Source of the DNA: Cyclina sinensis
Lineage: Eukaryota > Mollusca > Bivalvia > Venerida > Veneridae
Assembly (NCBI GenBank): GCA_012932295.1
Contig: JAAONU010000001.1
Location: 29,574,921 to 29,638,920, forward strand
Direction: 5' to 3'
DNA length: 64,000 bases
The first letter of the stretch is position 1. Each line of letters begins with the position of its first letter. Made by a program: the position numbers and the translations under genes. Positions 36,477-52,403 of the stretch are shown one piece after another. Below the pieces are notes generated by a model, which saw only the letters and a program-made list of their open reading frames with translations, searched no databases and was not told the DNA's origin.

Positions 36477-37385
36477 TGAAACTCTCATGCTTTTATGTTG
36501 GATGGTTTCTGTGGAAGACCATTAGTGACAGAATTTATTGAATCATCCTTATAAAAGAAGTTTACATGTTCAGACATATAAAGGAGAAAATAACATAACC
36601 ATGTCACAGATACAGAGATCAAAAACAGCATATATACATGTAGATAAGTCAACAGATAGAACAGAAACAGTCTTACAAGCTAAAAAGATGCTACCATTAT
36701 TTTTCTGTTATATTTAACTTGGTATTTAAGCATTTGGTATTAATTTTTTTTAGTCTTATGTCAATTTTCTTTCACTGCTCTTGAAGTGCACTCTAAAATC
36801 ATACATTTTAGCTATGGTTGTTTGCTGCTAAACTGCTAACAGAAACCTTTTTTTGAGATATATACAACATCTTTTTCCTTTCTTTAAACCTTAATTTTTG
36901 CTTGAAAGAAACAACACCTATGATTTACTCTTGAAACCTTTGTTTTTATTTGTAAAAGAAATCTGGTAAAAGATGTGATTGTAAAAGATATTGTAGTCTT
37001 CAATCAAGAATGTTCAAATGATGGTCTTAACTCTGTATTATAGCCATCTCTACATGAATCTCTGGTTTTGCAAAGGATTAAAAATCATTATAGCTATTAC
37101 TACAGAATTGTAAGTTACTCGAGTCGTCACTTCAATAGTCACTAGTTTTGCAAAGAATGGAAAATATTTATAGCCCACACAACACGAATCACGTGTTACA
37201 TGACTTTATAGAGGAAGAAATAATCTTCTGCAATGACTTGTTTGAGAGATATGTGGTATGTTGCAGTCAAATATGGTCTTCTATTACAATTTCTTGAATC
37301 TGGAACTTGGGTCAAAACTTTCCTTTTTCTGCATCATTGTACAGTTGCCTAGAACAAAATATCATGTGACCTTTGGCAGTACTTT

Positions 37386-38420
37386 TTTTAACTCACCTGA
37401 GCACAAATGCTCAAAGGTGAGCTATTGGGATCATTGATTGTCCAGCGTCCATCGGCTTGTGTTGTGCATTGTCAACAATTTGACTTGAACGACTTCTCCT
37501 CCTAAACTGCCAAGCCAACATTGACGAAACATGCCTGGGATATTCATTGCATGAAGCTGTACCAAAGTTGTTCAAAGAATTCAATTCCATCAAGAACACT
37601 GGTTGCTATGGAAACATAGGCTAAAATAGGGAAAAAAATATAGGCCCTGAGCCTTAAGATTTGGTATGTAACATTGTCTAGTGGACCTCAACAAAATTTG
37701 TTCAAAATTATACCTCTGGGGTTAAATTTGGCCCCATCCCGGGGTCATTGGTTTTACATAGGCTTATATGGGGAAAACTTTGAAAATCTTCTTGTCTGAA
37801 ACCATTAGGCCCTGATCTTTAAGATTTAGTATGTAGCATTGTCTAGTGGACCTCTACCAAATTTGTTCAAATTATGCCCCTGGGGTCAAATTTGACCCTA
37901 CCCCTGGGGCCAGTTGATGTTACATAGGCTTATATAGGCAAAACTTTAACTTTGTCTGAAACCACAAATGCTAGAAATAAGATATTTTTAATTGAGCATC
38001 AGCTTAGGCTTATTTTGGGAAAACTTCGAAAAACTTGTTGTCTGAAATCCACAATATTAAGGCCCTGAGCCTAAAGATTTGGTATGTAGCATTGCCTAAT
38101 GGACCTCTACCAAGTTTGTTCAAATTATGCCCCTGGGGTTAAATTTGGCCCCACACCGGGGGTCAATTGATTTTACATAAGCTTATATAGGGAAAACTTT
38201 GAAAAACTTCTTGTCTGAAACAACAAGGGCCTGAGTCTTAAGATTTGATATGTAGCATTGTCTAGTGGACCTCTGCCAGGTTTGAACAAATTATAACCCT
38301 GGGGTCAAATTTGACCCTACCCCTGGGGGTCATTGGTTTTACACAAGCTTATATAGGGAAAACTTTGAAAATCTTCTTGTCTGAAACCACAAGGCACTTA
38401 GCCTTAAGATTTAGTATGTA
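37386..38420 (+). repeat. Tandem-core repeat element with hairpin end
   Basis: The left end at 37392-37421 folds (CTCACCTGAGCA...TGCTCAAAGGTGAG). Five diverged tandem units of about 150-170 bp follow, each containing 'gccctgag-cttaagatttggtatgtagcattgtctagtggacct' and 'cccctggggtcaaatttg-ccc'. The units start near 37640, 37800, 38050, 38220 and 38385. Related fragments occur at 2010-2460, 56017-56400 and 61690-62230. Confidence 0.75.
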
Positions 38421-38422
38421 GC

Positions 38423-39800
38423 AAAAATCATTCAACTGAAAAACCACGTAGATATGTGCAAGTATTGAGGTACTGATCAATCCTGTAAAATTTCATTCAA
38501 ATTGCATTAGTAGTGTAAGAGTAGTCCGGCAAACTTCAAAAATCATAAAAGGGCCACAACTTGACAAAAATCATTGGACTGGAAAATGCCGACGATATGC
38601 ACAACAAGACTTGGTACTGATTATTCCTATAAAGTTTGGATGAAATCGCACCAGTAGTTTCTGAGGAGTAGTCCGGACAAGTTTTGTGATGGAAGGACAG
38701 ACAGACGGATGATGGAGAAGTGATCCTTATACGTCATGGCTACTTTGTAGCATGTCGCAGCTTCTGTGAACCCTGCAACACAAAAATCATTTGGCCAAAA
38801 CGCCTTTTTTATTCAAGGGCCATAGCTCAGCCAAAAATCATTCAACTGAAAAACCACGTAGATATGTGCAAGTATTGAGGTACTGATCAATCCTGTAAAA
38901 TTTCATTCAAATTGCATTAGTAGTGTAAGAGTAGTCCGACAAACTTTAAAAATCATAAAAGGGCCACAATTTGACAAAAATCATTGTACTGGAAAAATGC
39001 TGACGATATGCACAACAAGACTTGGTACTGATCATTCCTATAAAGTTTGGATGAAATCGCACCAGTAGTTTCTGAGGAGTAGTCTGGACAAGTTTTGTGA
39101 TGGAAGGACAGACAGACGGATGATGGAGAAGTGATCCTTATATGTCATGGCTACTTTGTAGCATGTCGCAGCTACTGTGAAGCCTGCAACACAAAAATCA
39201 TTTGGCCAAAACACCTTTTTCATTCAAGGGCCATAACTCAGCCAAAAATCATTCAACTGAAAAACGACTTAGATATCAAAAATCATTCAACTGAAAAACC
39301 ACGTAGATATGTGCAAGTATTGAGGTACTGATCAATCCTGTAAAATTTCATTCTAATTGCATTAGTAGTGTAAGAGTAGTCCGACAAACTTTAAAAATAA
39401 AAATCATAAAAGGGCCATAACTGACAAAAATCATTGGACTCGAAAATGCCGACGATATGCACAACTAGACTTGGTACTGATCATTCCTATAAAGTTTGGC
39501 TGAAATCACACCAGTAGTTTCTGAGTAGTCCAGACAAGTTTTGTGAGAGACGGACATACAGACGACAGAGAAGTGATCCCTGTATGTTGCAGCTATCTTG
39601 TAGCAGGCAACACAAAATCTCAGGTGCACAACTTCACTTGCAGGTATATATTCCAGGCAGACCTTTTGGTTGCTATTTTGACTTAAGTTCTTTAACTCTG
39701 CTTTTTCAGGGTCAGAAAAAATCCAGATGTGCATGTTTACTTGCTGATCTATATCCCTGTGAAGCTTCATGACCCTAAGTGTCATATCAGCAGAGTGCAA
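38423..39800 (+). repeat. ~410-bp tandem repeat, three copies plus an internal 34-bp duplication
   Basis: The phrase 'aaaaatcattcaactgaaaaac' begins units at 38423, 38833 and 39244/39278. The first two units are nearly identical over about 410 bp, including the 'gacagacagacggatgatgg' segment. In the third, the first 34 bases are duplicated. High identity indicates recent amplification. Open frames across it are not coding. Confidence 0.85.
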
Positions 39801-40244
39801 GACAAACGGACAAGAGCAAAATTAAGTGCCCGTCTGTGGGCACAAAAAAGGGATGCCACAGTTCCAAACCTTCATCAGACGTCATGGCCTGTGCACTGAA
39901 ACTATATAAACTGTCATGCCACTTTTTGTAGAAATAGTGAAAAATTTAATTTGCCCAAAATAGTTTACCTTGGCAGAAGCACTGTTTAGTTGTTCTTTTC
40001 TGTATAGTCTGCTGTGGTTTGATACTATCTTTTGTTGTGAGATTGTTTCCTTTTAAGCTCAGTTCACAAAGTTTGGAAAAAAAAAAAGTCTATGATAGGT
40101 CTAATACCTTAAACTGAATCTCCTTTAGTATAAAGTAGTTTTCACTTATACCTGAAACTTATAGTACTACAATAAACAAGAAAAACTGACAATCTGATCT
40201 CTCTTTAATTGCTTCTTTACTCAACATTCATGTTTCTGAACTTC

Positions 40245-40250
40245 TTTATT
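40245..40250 (-). promoter_or_regulatory. Polyadenylation signal AATAAA of RPSA
   Basis: AATAAA on the minus strand lies about 30 bases past the RPSA stop, giving the short 3' UTR usual for ribosomal protein mRNAs. Confidence 0.7.
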
Positions 40251-40280
40251 TCCAATTTATTTTTTGTGAATGTCAACATT

Positions 40281-43448
<3,168 letters not shown>

Positions 43449-43465
43449 CTTGAAGCTGATCTTGG

Positions 43466-43481
43466 AGTTACGGTGACCAAC
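43466..43481 (-). other. RPSA: RPSA 5' UTR part of exon 2
   Basis: The exon carrying the RPSA ATG extends upstream to a TATTCTAG acceptor at 43482-43483. The 33 bases from 43481 to 43449 are therefore 5' UTR, and at least one further 5' exon must exist. Confidence 0.7.
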
Positions 43482-43504
43482 CTAGAATAATTATTAAAGG
43501 TTTT

Positions 43505-43620
43505 TGAGACATTTTAGATATAAAACAAACAAGATTTTGCAGGATATTATCCAGATGCCACAAGATTTTGTGAGATTTACCCAAGTAGCCAATCTGTGGT
43601 ACGTCAGGTCTTTGGTAAAT
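43505..43620 (+). repeat. Interspersed repeat, inverted partner of 45815-45965
   Basis: The text 'agatataaaacaaac-agatttt' to 'gtagccaatctgtgg' reappears in reverse orientation at 45965-45815 with about 80 percent similarity. It contains no coding sequence. Confidence 0.6.
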
Positions 43621-44588
43621 CCAAGAGAGAAAAATCCACTTTCACTGCAGTCTATTCATTTAGCTGCACAATAATAACTAACACCACAAGTAGAGCCACT
43701 TGGACAAATCACCATAAAGTTGGGCCAGTTTTTTTCTAGAACACTCCCAATTATTACTTCTTCTCTGTGCTACTTAACTATCCTTAGAGATCTAAATCAA
43801 GATATTAAAATTTAAAGGGTCTTTTTGTAAAACCTCAGACAAACTGAACTTAGTTTTAACAAAAGTCAGAAAATCTAAATAACATTCTCAAACAGGCAAC
43901 AATAATGCTTTGTTAGTGCCTAATGGCTCGACACAGAAATGAATAAAATTTCCTAACCCAAAGTGTCTGTCTTTCAAATCAACCTAACACCACAAACTGG
44001 TAACTTCTGGGGCATATAATAATGGTTATAGCTGCTGACAAAGTGCAATGTCCCTATACAAAATATCCTGAAGTTAAACAATGCTGTCATGAATAGTTTC
44101 TACATTATTCTACGTCATTTGACATTTTCCCTGGGGTCTACACCAGGAGTAGGCTCATTGCGTATTTTCAGTATATTACTGTATTATATATAGTCATATG
44201 GGTTTATTCATGGATCCCTGACCCCTCACACTTGCATGATTTAACAAAAAATACAGTTATATTTTCACCACAAAAAAACAATACAAAAAAAGAGCACATG
44301 GTAATGTTTGCGGGTAAAACCTATTGTTATAAGGCTTGACACATGTTATGGATTCATGAATTTCAGAAGATTGCCGTTTTCATAAAAAACGCACGTCTTC
44401 ACTGCAAAAGATATCGCGAAAACGTATGACGGTATAGCTGAGTAGTTATTTTTTCTAAATATGCTTCGAAAATATATAAAGATATTATTACAGACAAAGT
44501 AAAATACTTGTTATTGTGTAATGAAATGATATTTAATGTGACATGAAGCACAATTTTACAATTAACTCAAAAATGCCAAAGCACGTAC

Positions 44589-44630
44589 GTAGACAGTCGA
44601 TGCCGAATGGAGTCCGACATGAAAAGGAAG
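44589..44630 (-). promoter_or_regulatory. RPSA: Candidate RPSA transcription start and 5' non-coding exon (TOP motif)
   Basis: On the minus strand, CTTCCTTTTC at 44630-44621 is a good 5'-terminal oligopyrimidine (TOP) start, as ribosomal protein mRNAs carry. A GC-richer stretch follows, up to a GTACGTG donor after 44589. Splicing to the acceptor at 43482 would give a leader of about 75 bases. An ATG right after the TOP tract would open a short out-of-frame uORF, so either it is skipped as too close to the cap or this assignment is wrong. Confidence 0.35.
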
Positions 44631-45814
44631 TACCACGGGGTTCACAGCATAGGATAGCAGAGCGATAATCTAGGCAGGACACCACTAAAATAATTTCACA
44701 CATCACAGCAGAATTAAGGGTCTGCATGTCCATGCAGTGCCCCGCTTTATAGCTACAAGAATAGTCTTTCGGTTCTGATCACTCACAAGATTTCTAGCAT
44801 ATAACTGAAGTGATTAAAAACTGTCAAAATAAAACAAACTTTGAAGATATCCCAAGAACCTAAGAAATATCTTTTTCATTTCTTTAGTGTTTCTTTTCAC
44901 ACTGGAACATGTAGACACTATACCTGACTTTCATTGTAAAATTGCAACATGTATTTAATTGGAAAAAGTCATCTCAAATGTGTATTGAGTTTTCTATTAT
45001 CATCTATAAAATGATTTCTTAATCCAGTACATTAACATGAAACCATTGCGCACGATTATATTGTGTCTGCTAACAGGTGAAATATCTCTAATTTTAAAAA
45101 TTTTAGACGAGTTCGATTTTGGTATTGTAGTTAAAAAGAGAGGTAATCACAGAAGACACTTTAATGAAAGGTTACTTCCGGAAAAGTAATTAATTGATAC
45201 TACAAACGGTATAACATTTTCCGTGCAAAGTTTAAATCAGTTGAAAAAAAGCTAATTTCTGTCACTATGAACATTCTTTTTGACAATTTTCATTCTTTTA
45301 ATTTGTGTGAGATTAAAAGTTATTTTCCTTTATCGAAATGAAAGAAAACATAAGGACATCCAAAACCGAGAATTCACTATGTTCCAAAAGTTCAAAACAA
45401 GACGCTACTGACCAGTGATATATATATATGTGACTATGTTTTGCATTTTTATCAACCGCCATGTTTTTGCCAACCTTAAAAAAGTTACCTGTATCTCTTA
45501 TCAGTTACTTATTACTATTAATAGATTTCAAAACAATAACATTCAAAGTTCCTATATATATACAATATAAGAATTAGACTTTTTCAAGGAAGAAAGCATT
45601 ATCAACTAGCCAACCACACATCCATCCACTGAATCCAAACTTCAGCTAATTTATCTAGACATAGATTTGTTTTGAACAGGCTGTTGTCGGTTCAGAAACT
45701 GACCTATATTTTTTTTTAATTTTGGATAACCGGACATGAAGCAATACTGGTATAGATATCTTGCGTACTGATGACAGAGTGCTGGGAAAATCATGCAATT
45801 TTAAGAAACGATCT

Positions 45815-45965
45815 TATTATATTAAAGTAAAGACCTAAATGCCACAGATTGACTACTTGTGTACGGCCTTATAAGAGGTACGGAACAAAATCTCGTGGCA
45901 GTTGATAAGATCTCGCAAAAATCTGGTTTGTTTTATATCTCAAATATCTCAAAAACTATTCATTT
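45815..45965 (-). repeat. Interspersed repeat, inverted partner of 43505-43620
   Basis: This is the reverse-oriented copy of the element at 43505-43620. It retains the 'agattttgcgagatcttatc' and 'agtcaatctgtggcatttaggtcttt' blocks on the minus strand. Confidence 0.6.
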
Positions 45966-48837
45966 ACGATAAAAACAAATTACATAATAAAAAAGTGAAT
46001 TAATTCGTCTACAAATTGATACCTTACGTAACAAAATCAAACCAAAATGATCAATTTTTATGCAAAAAAAAAAAACACATGTGTGGTAAGGATGTTTGGA
46101 ATTTATCAGCATATCTGCCTATTGACTAACTAAAAATCTTCAACATAAAGGAGAAATAAAGTAAAAACTTTTTCCTTTATACTGAAATGGTTACATTATA
46201 CTACGCTATTGACACATAGTTATCATAGTTCATTTTGTATCTGGACAAAATATTGACTCGCCACGTAATTTAACAGTATATTCCTTAGGCTTATAAAGGA
46301 GTTTTGAATCTGTGTTTAGGTCTTTCATTACATACACTGCATTAATAATTATTATCGACAATTACGATTTAAAACTTCGACATGTTTACAGTGCAAACTG
46401 CACATAATAAACATATGCTCGGGGCTGGTACGTCATATTTCGTGGAGAGCACTAGTGCCAGAGATTCCAGTAATTGTTGTTCAAGTAATAGCTGACGCCA
46501 TATTAGTGAAGAAAGTTCCTTTTTAGAAGTCTGTGGCATTTAAGCTTGTCAAGTATTAATGAAAACTGAAGTCATCGGACTTTAACCTTGTAAGGCATTT
46601 CTGAAAAAGAAACTCTTATCTTGCTTACCAGTTGTCACTGATATAACAAATCTTTAGATTCTTGCCAAACAAACATTACACAAAGTCTCAGGTTTCCTTG
46701 TTTGTTAAATATTACTGAAGCATAACTATAAAATATTACTATCAAGTTAGGTGTCACTGCAAAAGAAAGTTATCGAGATTCCCAGCTGGCCAGTAACAAA
46801 ATATGTTTTGGCTTATATTTATTCAGAATTTAAGTTTAATTTAGTTTATTGTCTCATTCCAAGCATGTCATATATACAATACATCACAATATTCAATCAT
46901 ACTAAAATACATGTTGGACCAATCTCGATAGATCTATAGGAGACATTTAAAAACATGATGATACTAGTAAAATATACTCTATAACAAATTAATGAAACAA
47001 AATATATGGACAGATGTTAGTAGAAACAAAATCTCTTTAATCATACTAGGTCGTATATTACAAAAATCGAAAGTTCCTTATAGGCTCTTATCTAGTCCAA
47101 ACATGTGTCATTCCAGCAAAAAAATAAGATTTTTGTACATTCCTACATGGTTACCTGTTACATATTTCACTACTACAGAACTCTCTTGATTCCTTCCTAG
47201 TGAGATTGCATTTTCGATCCTTTATCACCACAAGAAAAAAATATTTGACTTCTTTCTAGTCCTATATTACAGAATAAGAACCAGACACCCTTACTTAGTC
47301 ACAAATGATTGAAACAGAGCAATTCAAACTCATAACTGGACAGAAACCACTTACAAAGAAACCAGTCGAACCCCTTCTTGCTCAGTTATTACTGAAACAA
47401 AAAGTCATTGGACTCCTTACCTGTCGAGGATCGCTGAAACAAAAACTCCGTCGATGACTAGGGATTAGTCACTCTATAAACATGATACAGTCCAAATGGG
47501 GACATCTAGATGTTGGTTATTCTGCAGACATGATGTTGCTGTGTTTGGAATAGAAATCTTAAATTCAATGTGCTTCTGATGTTTATTGATTTTTATGACA
47601 ACGAAGTTGCAAAGACTATGAAAGGTATCACTTTGTACTATGTTTGACTATCTCTTGTTTAACTGACTGGTATCGGTAGGTTGACAGCTATGTGCAGGGT
47701 TTATATGGAATTATGTAAATTAATATGTAGAGTAACAAGAAGTCTTCATTTTACTGTTTATTATACTTATTGACAGCTTTAATTGTTCATGATTATACAT
47801 TTATTTCATCAGAGCTACTTTGAAGATATTGAAATCTCAATAGTTCATGGGCGACGACACTTGCGGATCCTAACGAAGGAAACATAGCCTGCCAGCCTTC
47901 AATTCAGACTGTGAATAGTTAATCCGTAAATAGAATTTAAACTGGTCTCATGATTTCTTTGATTTTGTGTCGCCTACGGATTCTAGTTTAGTGAAAAAAA
48001 TTGGGAGGCAGCACAACGGAGACTTTTAAAACCTGCGGTTAAAGATTACTATGTTTTATAAAAACATGTGAATTTGTGCATTCCTTTTGGTATATGCTGG
48101 ATTTTTGAGAAGTGAAAAGCTTTGAAAATTGCGTAGTACTGATATTATTTTTAATCCTGTGTACATGAGTGTTTTTCTTGAATCCGGTAAACTTGACTAG
48201 TACTGAGATTGCACACGGATCCTGATTGCCACGACAGGAACTGTTTTATGCCCAGTGCTTAATCTTGCAAAATCTTTGGGCAGACATACCTAAATTTATG
48301 ATTCTGATATTATTTTGTTTGTCATTTGTCTGCTACTAAAATGGTTGTAAATCCAGAAAAGATGAAAAACAGTTAGCTTACATATACGAGTAAAAATTGT
48401 AATATTTACCGACCTAATAAAGAGGTGCTAGATAAATTTGATGATATCTTATTTGAGTATGCACTGATTTTTTAATGATTACAATTACATGATTTTATTG
48501 AACAAAATCGGGTATACGATGGTTCTTCGATAAATTCGTGGTATTTTATTATCAAAGTATTGATACTTGACAGATTCGATTGGTATTTCAATTTTCATTA
48601 AAATATGTCAATACATAAAAAATACACCGAGCATGCAAAAGAACCAGGGGTGTCTCTGGAATGGGATGTTTTCTGTATCTTGCACTACCCGCACGACATA
48701 AAATAACTAATCCCTGTAGGGGGCGTCGGTCATATGGGCAACCGGTACCGACGAGAAATAAGCTCAAATAGATAGATGATGACCACTTGTATGTCTTAGT
48801 TCTATTCATTTCTTAGTCAAAGGAACTCCGGGTGGTG

Positions 48838-49255
48838 AAGAAAACATGTTCGTATCTCTGGCCATCCGTGCCATTCATACCGCTTTGACAACGACAGATA
48901 AAAGAAATATGTATTATATGTGGCTATGGCTATCCGTGGTCTGCCATACATCCTGATTCCGGTCAGTTCCAAGAAAAGGAAACATGTTGTACCTGTCGCC
49001 ATCAGTGGCCAGTCATACGCTTTTATTCTGATGAATTCATGTGACGGGAACATGTAGTAGTTGTGGTCATCTGTTACATGTTGCATTTTTTTCTCTGCTC
49101 TCGACAATGCAGAGTTATTGATCGTTATAATTCTGGTCAATTCAAAGTAAAGGAAACATGATTTTGTTCTATGGCCATTCGAGACCTGTTGTAGGCTAAG
49201 TTCTGTCAGTTCTACGTTAAGGAAACGTGTCATATGTGGGTATCCATGACCAGAA
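48838..49255. repeat. Degenerate ~70-bp tandem repeat
   Basis: A 'aaggaaacatgttgta-ctgt-gccat-cgtgg' core recurs at about 48840, 48905, 48976, 49046, 49152 and 49219. A minus-strand frame of 138 codons runs through it, but it has no recognisable domain and simply follows the repeat. Confidence 0.6.
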
Positions 49256-49810
49256 AAGTGTCCGGCGGGCGTCGATTAATGTATAAGGATAAAATAATAT
49301 GAACCCTTCAGTATTTCAATAGGTTGAATGCTACTAAATTTCACAGAGCCACAGTAGCGATTTCTCACGCAGTCGGAAAGTTGACCAAAGTGAAAGTAGA
49401 ACTTTTGAAAACAAACGTTCGAATTCGTTAGAACTTTTGACATAAAGATATCAGTTTAAGCTAGTCAGAAATTGGCTCGTTGTAATTCTGTTGTAAGTAA
49501 TTTTTTTTGAGATTATTACCTTAATTATCCTTTTGGTTTAGTGAAAAATTGAAAAATACCTCCATTTGAATTTGAGTACAGTATACTGAGTAAAATATAA
49601 TATATATAATAATCTTGGCAACTCTTGGCAATCTGTCAGATTGTCAGATTGCTTTGTCCAGTTTATTTATCTGTCTGAGTTTTCAAGGTACAGTTTATTT
49701 GGTATCGGGTTTTTTTCTTTTCTTTTTTTTTCTTTTTTTTTTTTACAGACTTTCATTTAGACAAGTCATTTATGCATTAACTGTTCAAGACCTTAAATTT
49801 AGGTCTATTG

Positions 49811-50445
49811 CATGCCTTAAGATGATTTATGGTAAGTTCGGTAAATTGATATAATGATGATACAGTGTTTTCTTTGGAGCATTCAGTAAAAAGGTAATTA
49901 AGTGTAATAAAAGGTGCAATTCACACCTAATCGGTAAAGAATAACATGCAAAGTCTATCAGTATCAGTTGGCTTTAATAAGGCTAATTATTTGACTAATG
50001 CAATCCCATGAAATAAAAATAAATTATATTTCTATTTTAAAAATTATTATAAGTATAAAATATTATTTTATTTCAATAATGCTTACAAACATTTCTACAT
50101 CAATGTGGGTAATAATTCAGTTAATGCAATCCATACATGTAATTATTAAATTTTAAAAAATGACCAGAGAAAATTAATTAAGTGATTAAAACTATAGGTA
50201 AAATGTACCGTCAAACACATTGTCAATCAATAAGTTATGCTCTTGTTCATTTAAATAATTCATGATGTTTGGTGGCAGATTTCTATATTAATGCAATTAT
50301 GTAGTCATTATTTACCAATTAGGTGTGAATAACACCTATTATTATACTAAATTACCTTTTTACCAAAACCTACAAAGAAAACACTCTACATTATCAATTT
50401 ACCGAACCTGTTATTTACTGAACTTATTGGCTTCCCTTAAGATTA
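49811..50445. mobile_element. Foldback/MITE element with ~120-bp inverted arms
   Basis: The left arm (about 49811-49945) and the right arm (about 50304-50445) are inverted copies. Shared blocks include CTTAAG near the outer edges, GTTCGGTAAATTGATA, GTGTTTTCTTTG, TAAAAAGGTAATTAAGT and TCACACCTAATCGGTAAA. The centre is AT-rich with no coding capacity. Target duplications were not resolved. Confidence 0.65.
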
Positions 50446-50990
50446 TGTTTGCAAAAACAGTCATTGTTTCAACATGTGAGTATAAACCATAAAAGTGTTT
50501 AAGGTTGTCATTTTCTGTTGGTAAAAAGATAAAAAACATTCTTACAGCAGTATAATGAGTAGTTTTTTTAACACAATTCTTGTACTATTGTACTGACTCA
50601 AACTATCCAGAATTTATTTATTATCTCCCAATAATGTCAAATCCTTCATGGGGATGTATATTATATAATATAGACATGAATTTTTACCTGTATATGAAAC
50701 AAAAATGTGGTTTCAGCTTACATCTAAATTATAAGATGTGTTGCACAATACCCTTGATGTTGCATTGTTTACAGTCATTTTGACATCACACTGTTGACAT
50801 CTGCAGTTTGCCCTGATAGTTCTATGCATTTCTACTGAAAAAGAATGCAGACTCTAAGGTTTTATGTTGTAAAAATATTCATTGAATGAATATTGTATGC
50901 AAAAAAGTATCATTCTTCAGATCAGGTGATCCGGTCCAAGGGCAACCGCATTCTGCAGGCAGTGCCTCCATAATGCCACATTCCATGAAA

Positions 50991-51234
50991 ATACAGTTGC
51001 CCTCTGACAGGATCAGCTAGTCCATTCCTCAAACAGTTGCCCTCTGACTGGATCAGCTAATCCATACCGCAAACAGTTACCCTCCATCTGGATCAGCTAA
51101 TCCATTCCTCAAACTGTTGCCCTCTGACTGAATCAGCTAATCCATGCCTCAAGCAGTTGCCCTCTGACTGGATCAGCTAATCCATGCCTCCAACAGTTGC
51201 CCTCTGACTGGATTAGCTAATCCATGCCTCAGAC
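50991..51234. repeat. 40-bp tandem repeat, six copies
   Basis: The unit includes 'acagttgccctctgactgga' and 'tcagctaatccat'; its period is exactly 40 bp and it occurs six times with few substitutions. It has no spacers, so it is a minisatellite. Confidence 0.9.
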
Positions 51235-52379
51235 ACATGAACATTACTTATAGTCATGATACTGCAGTAACATTATAAAACTGGTGTAGTACACAGCGAA
51301 GGTGAATAAAACAGTTTGGGTAAGCATCACTTTATAACAGCTCTCTGAACTTCCTTTTGCAGACATTTTCATCAGTTTTGTATAGAACAATTATTTGTCA
51401 ATTATTCTTTTCTATATCTTTTTCTAATTATCACTGATATATATATAAATATATATTCTTTAAATTTCTTGAAAAAAAAATCAGATCTGTTGAACCCTGT
51501 TGACTGACTTTTGCAAGCTTCTGTCTGTTGTTATTTAGGATTTTACAATTACTCTTTTTTAACCATTCATTTGAGTTTATGATCATTCAGTCACAATAGA
51601 ACAGAATCATTTTGACTTATTTTCGCTCAGTTTTAGGAAGTTTTGAACAGTTTAACACGTAAGTTACTCAGAAGAAGAAAAGCAGTTACTGTACTTATTA
51701 GTTTTGCATTCAAATAAAAGAATATTAACACTCCCGACTGCACGTCATTTTATTTGTAAAACACTAATCAGCCTTTGTTGTTTACTAGTTCTAACATTAT
51801 TAAGAATGGCATTGTATATTGTTAAAAGAATCAGCAAAACTTTTTTGTCTTTCACTTTGTCTTAATATTATGTTATGGGTATGATAAAGTAATACACAGG
51901 ATAACATATACCTAGCCATTATGTTTGGATCAGGCTAATCTTAAAGCTGTTCATGGCATTTAACTTTTATAACCCAATTACTCAGGTTTCAAGGTGTTGT
52001 TGATAAATAAGACAAGTAATTTTTATTTGGAAAGAATACTGATGGATAATTTTTCCTTAAACCAGACAGTACTATGGGTCAAATTTTTGCTTTTAAAAAC
52101 TGTTTTGTTGTTAAAGAGGTGATTAATCAACCTGCCCATATATTGGCTTGAGCTTTTAGACTGAGGGTCAGTACAATTAGGTAAGTCACTTTATCAGATA
52201 AAGATTTTAAACTTTTTGCACTATCACAAAAACAGCAACAGTACAACAACAGGAAAATGGTCTTTGTTTTCGCCATCGCTAGGGTGTTGCTAGGAGCAGA
52301 TAAGAATACCCCGATGTTGTGGTACCAAGTATAACTTTTTTTTTGTGAACTGTACAATTTGGTCATTTTGATGACTTTA

Positions 52380-52403
52380 TCAAATTAAATTAAATTAAAT
52401 TAA
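52380..52403. repeat. (AAATT)n microsatellite
   Basis: Nearly five perfect copies of a 5-bp unit. Confidence 0.85.

Larger units (their letters stand above)
44640..49800. other. Intergenic; degenerate repeats, no supported gene
   Basis: Between about 46560 and 47470 short phrases such as 'cattgga-tccttacctg' and 'actgaaacaaaaa' recur at roughly 60-75 base spacing, suggesting a decayed tandem repeat. At 48690-48760 the 'actaatccctgtagggggcg' stretch looks like a dispersed repeat. The untranslated first exon of NTAN1 must lie somewhere upstream of 55418, but I could not place it. Confidence 0.45.

Noticed and set aside
48817..49233. 138-codon minus-strand frame
   Set aside because: It coincides with a degenerate ~70-bp tandem repeat and shows no domain, membrane pattern or splice partner.
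50991..51234. CRISPR-like array
   Set aside because: The units are directly adjacent tandem repeats without unique spacers, in an animal genome with no cas genes.
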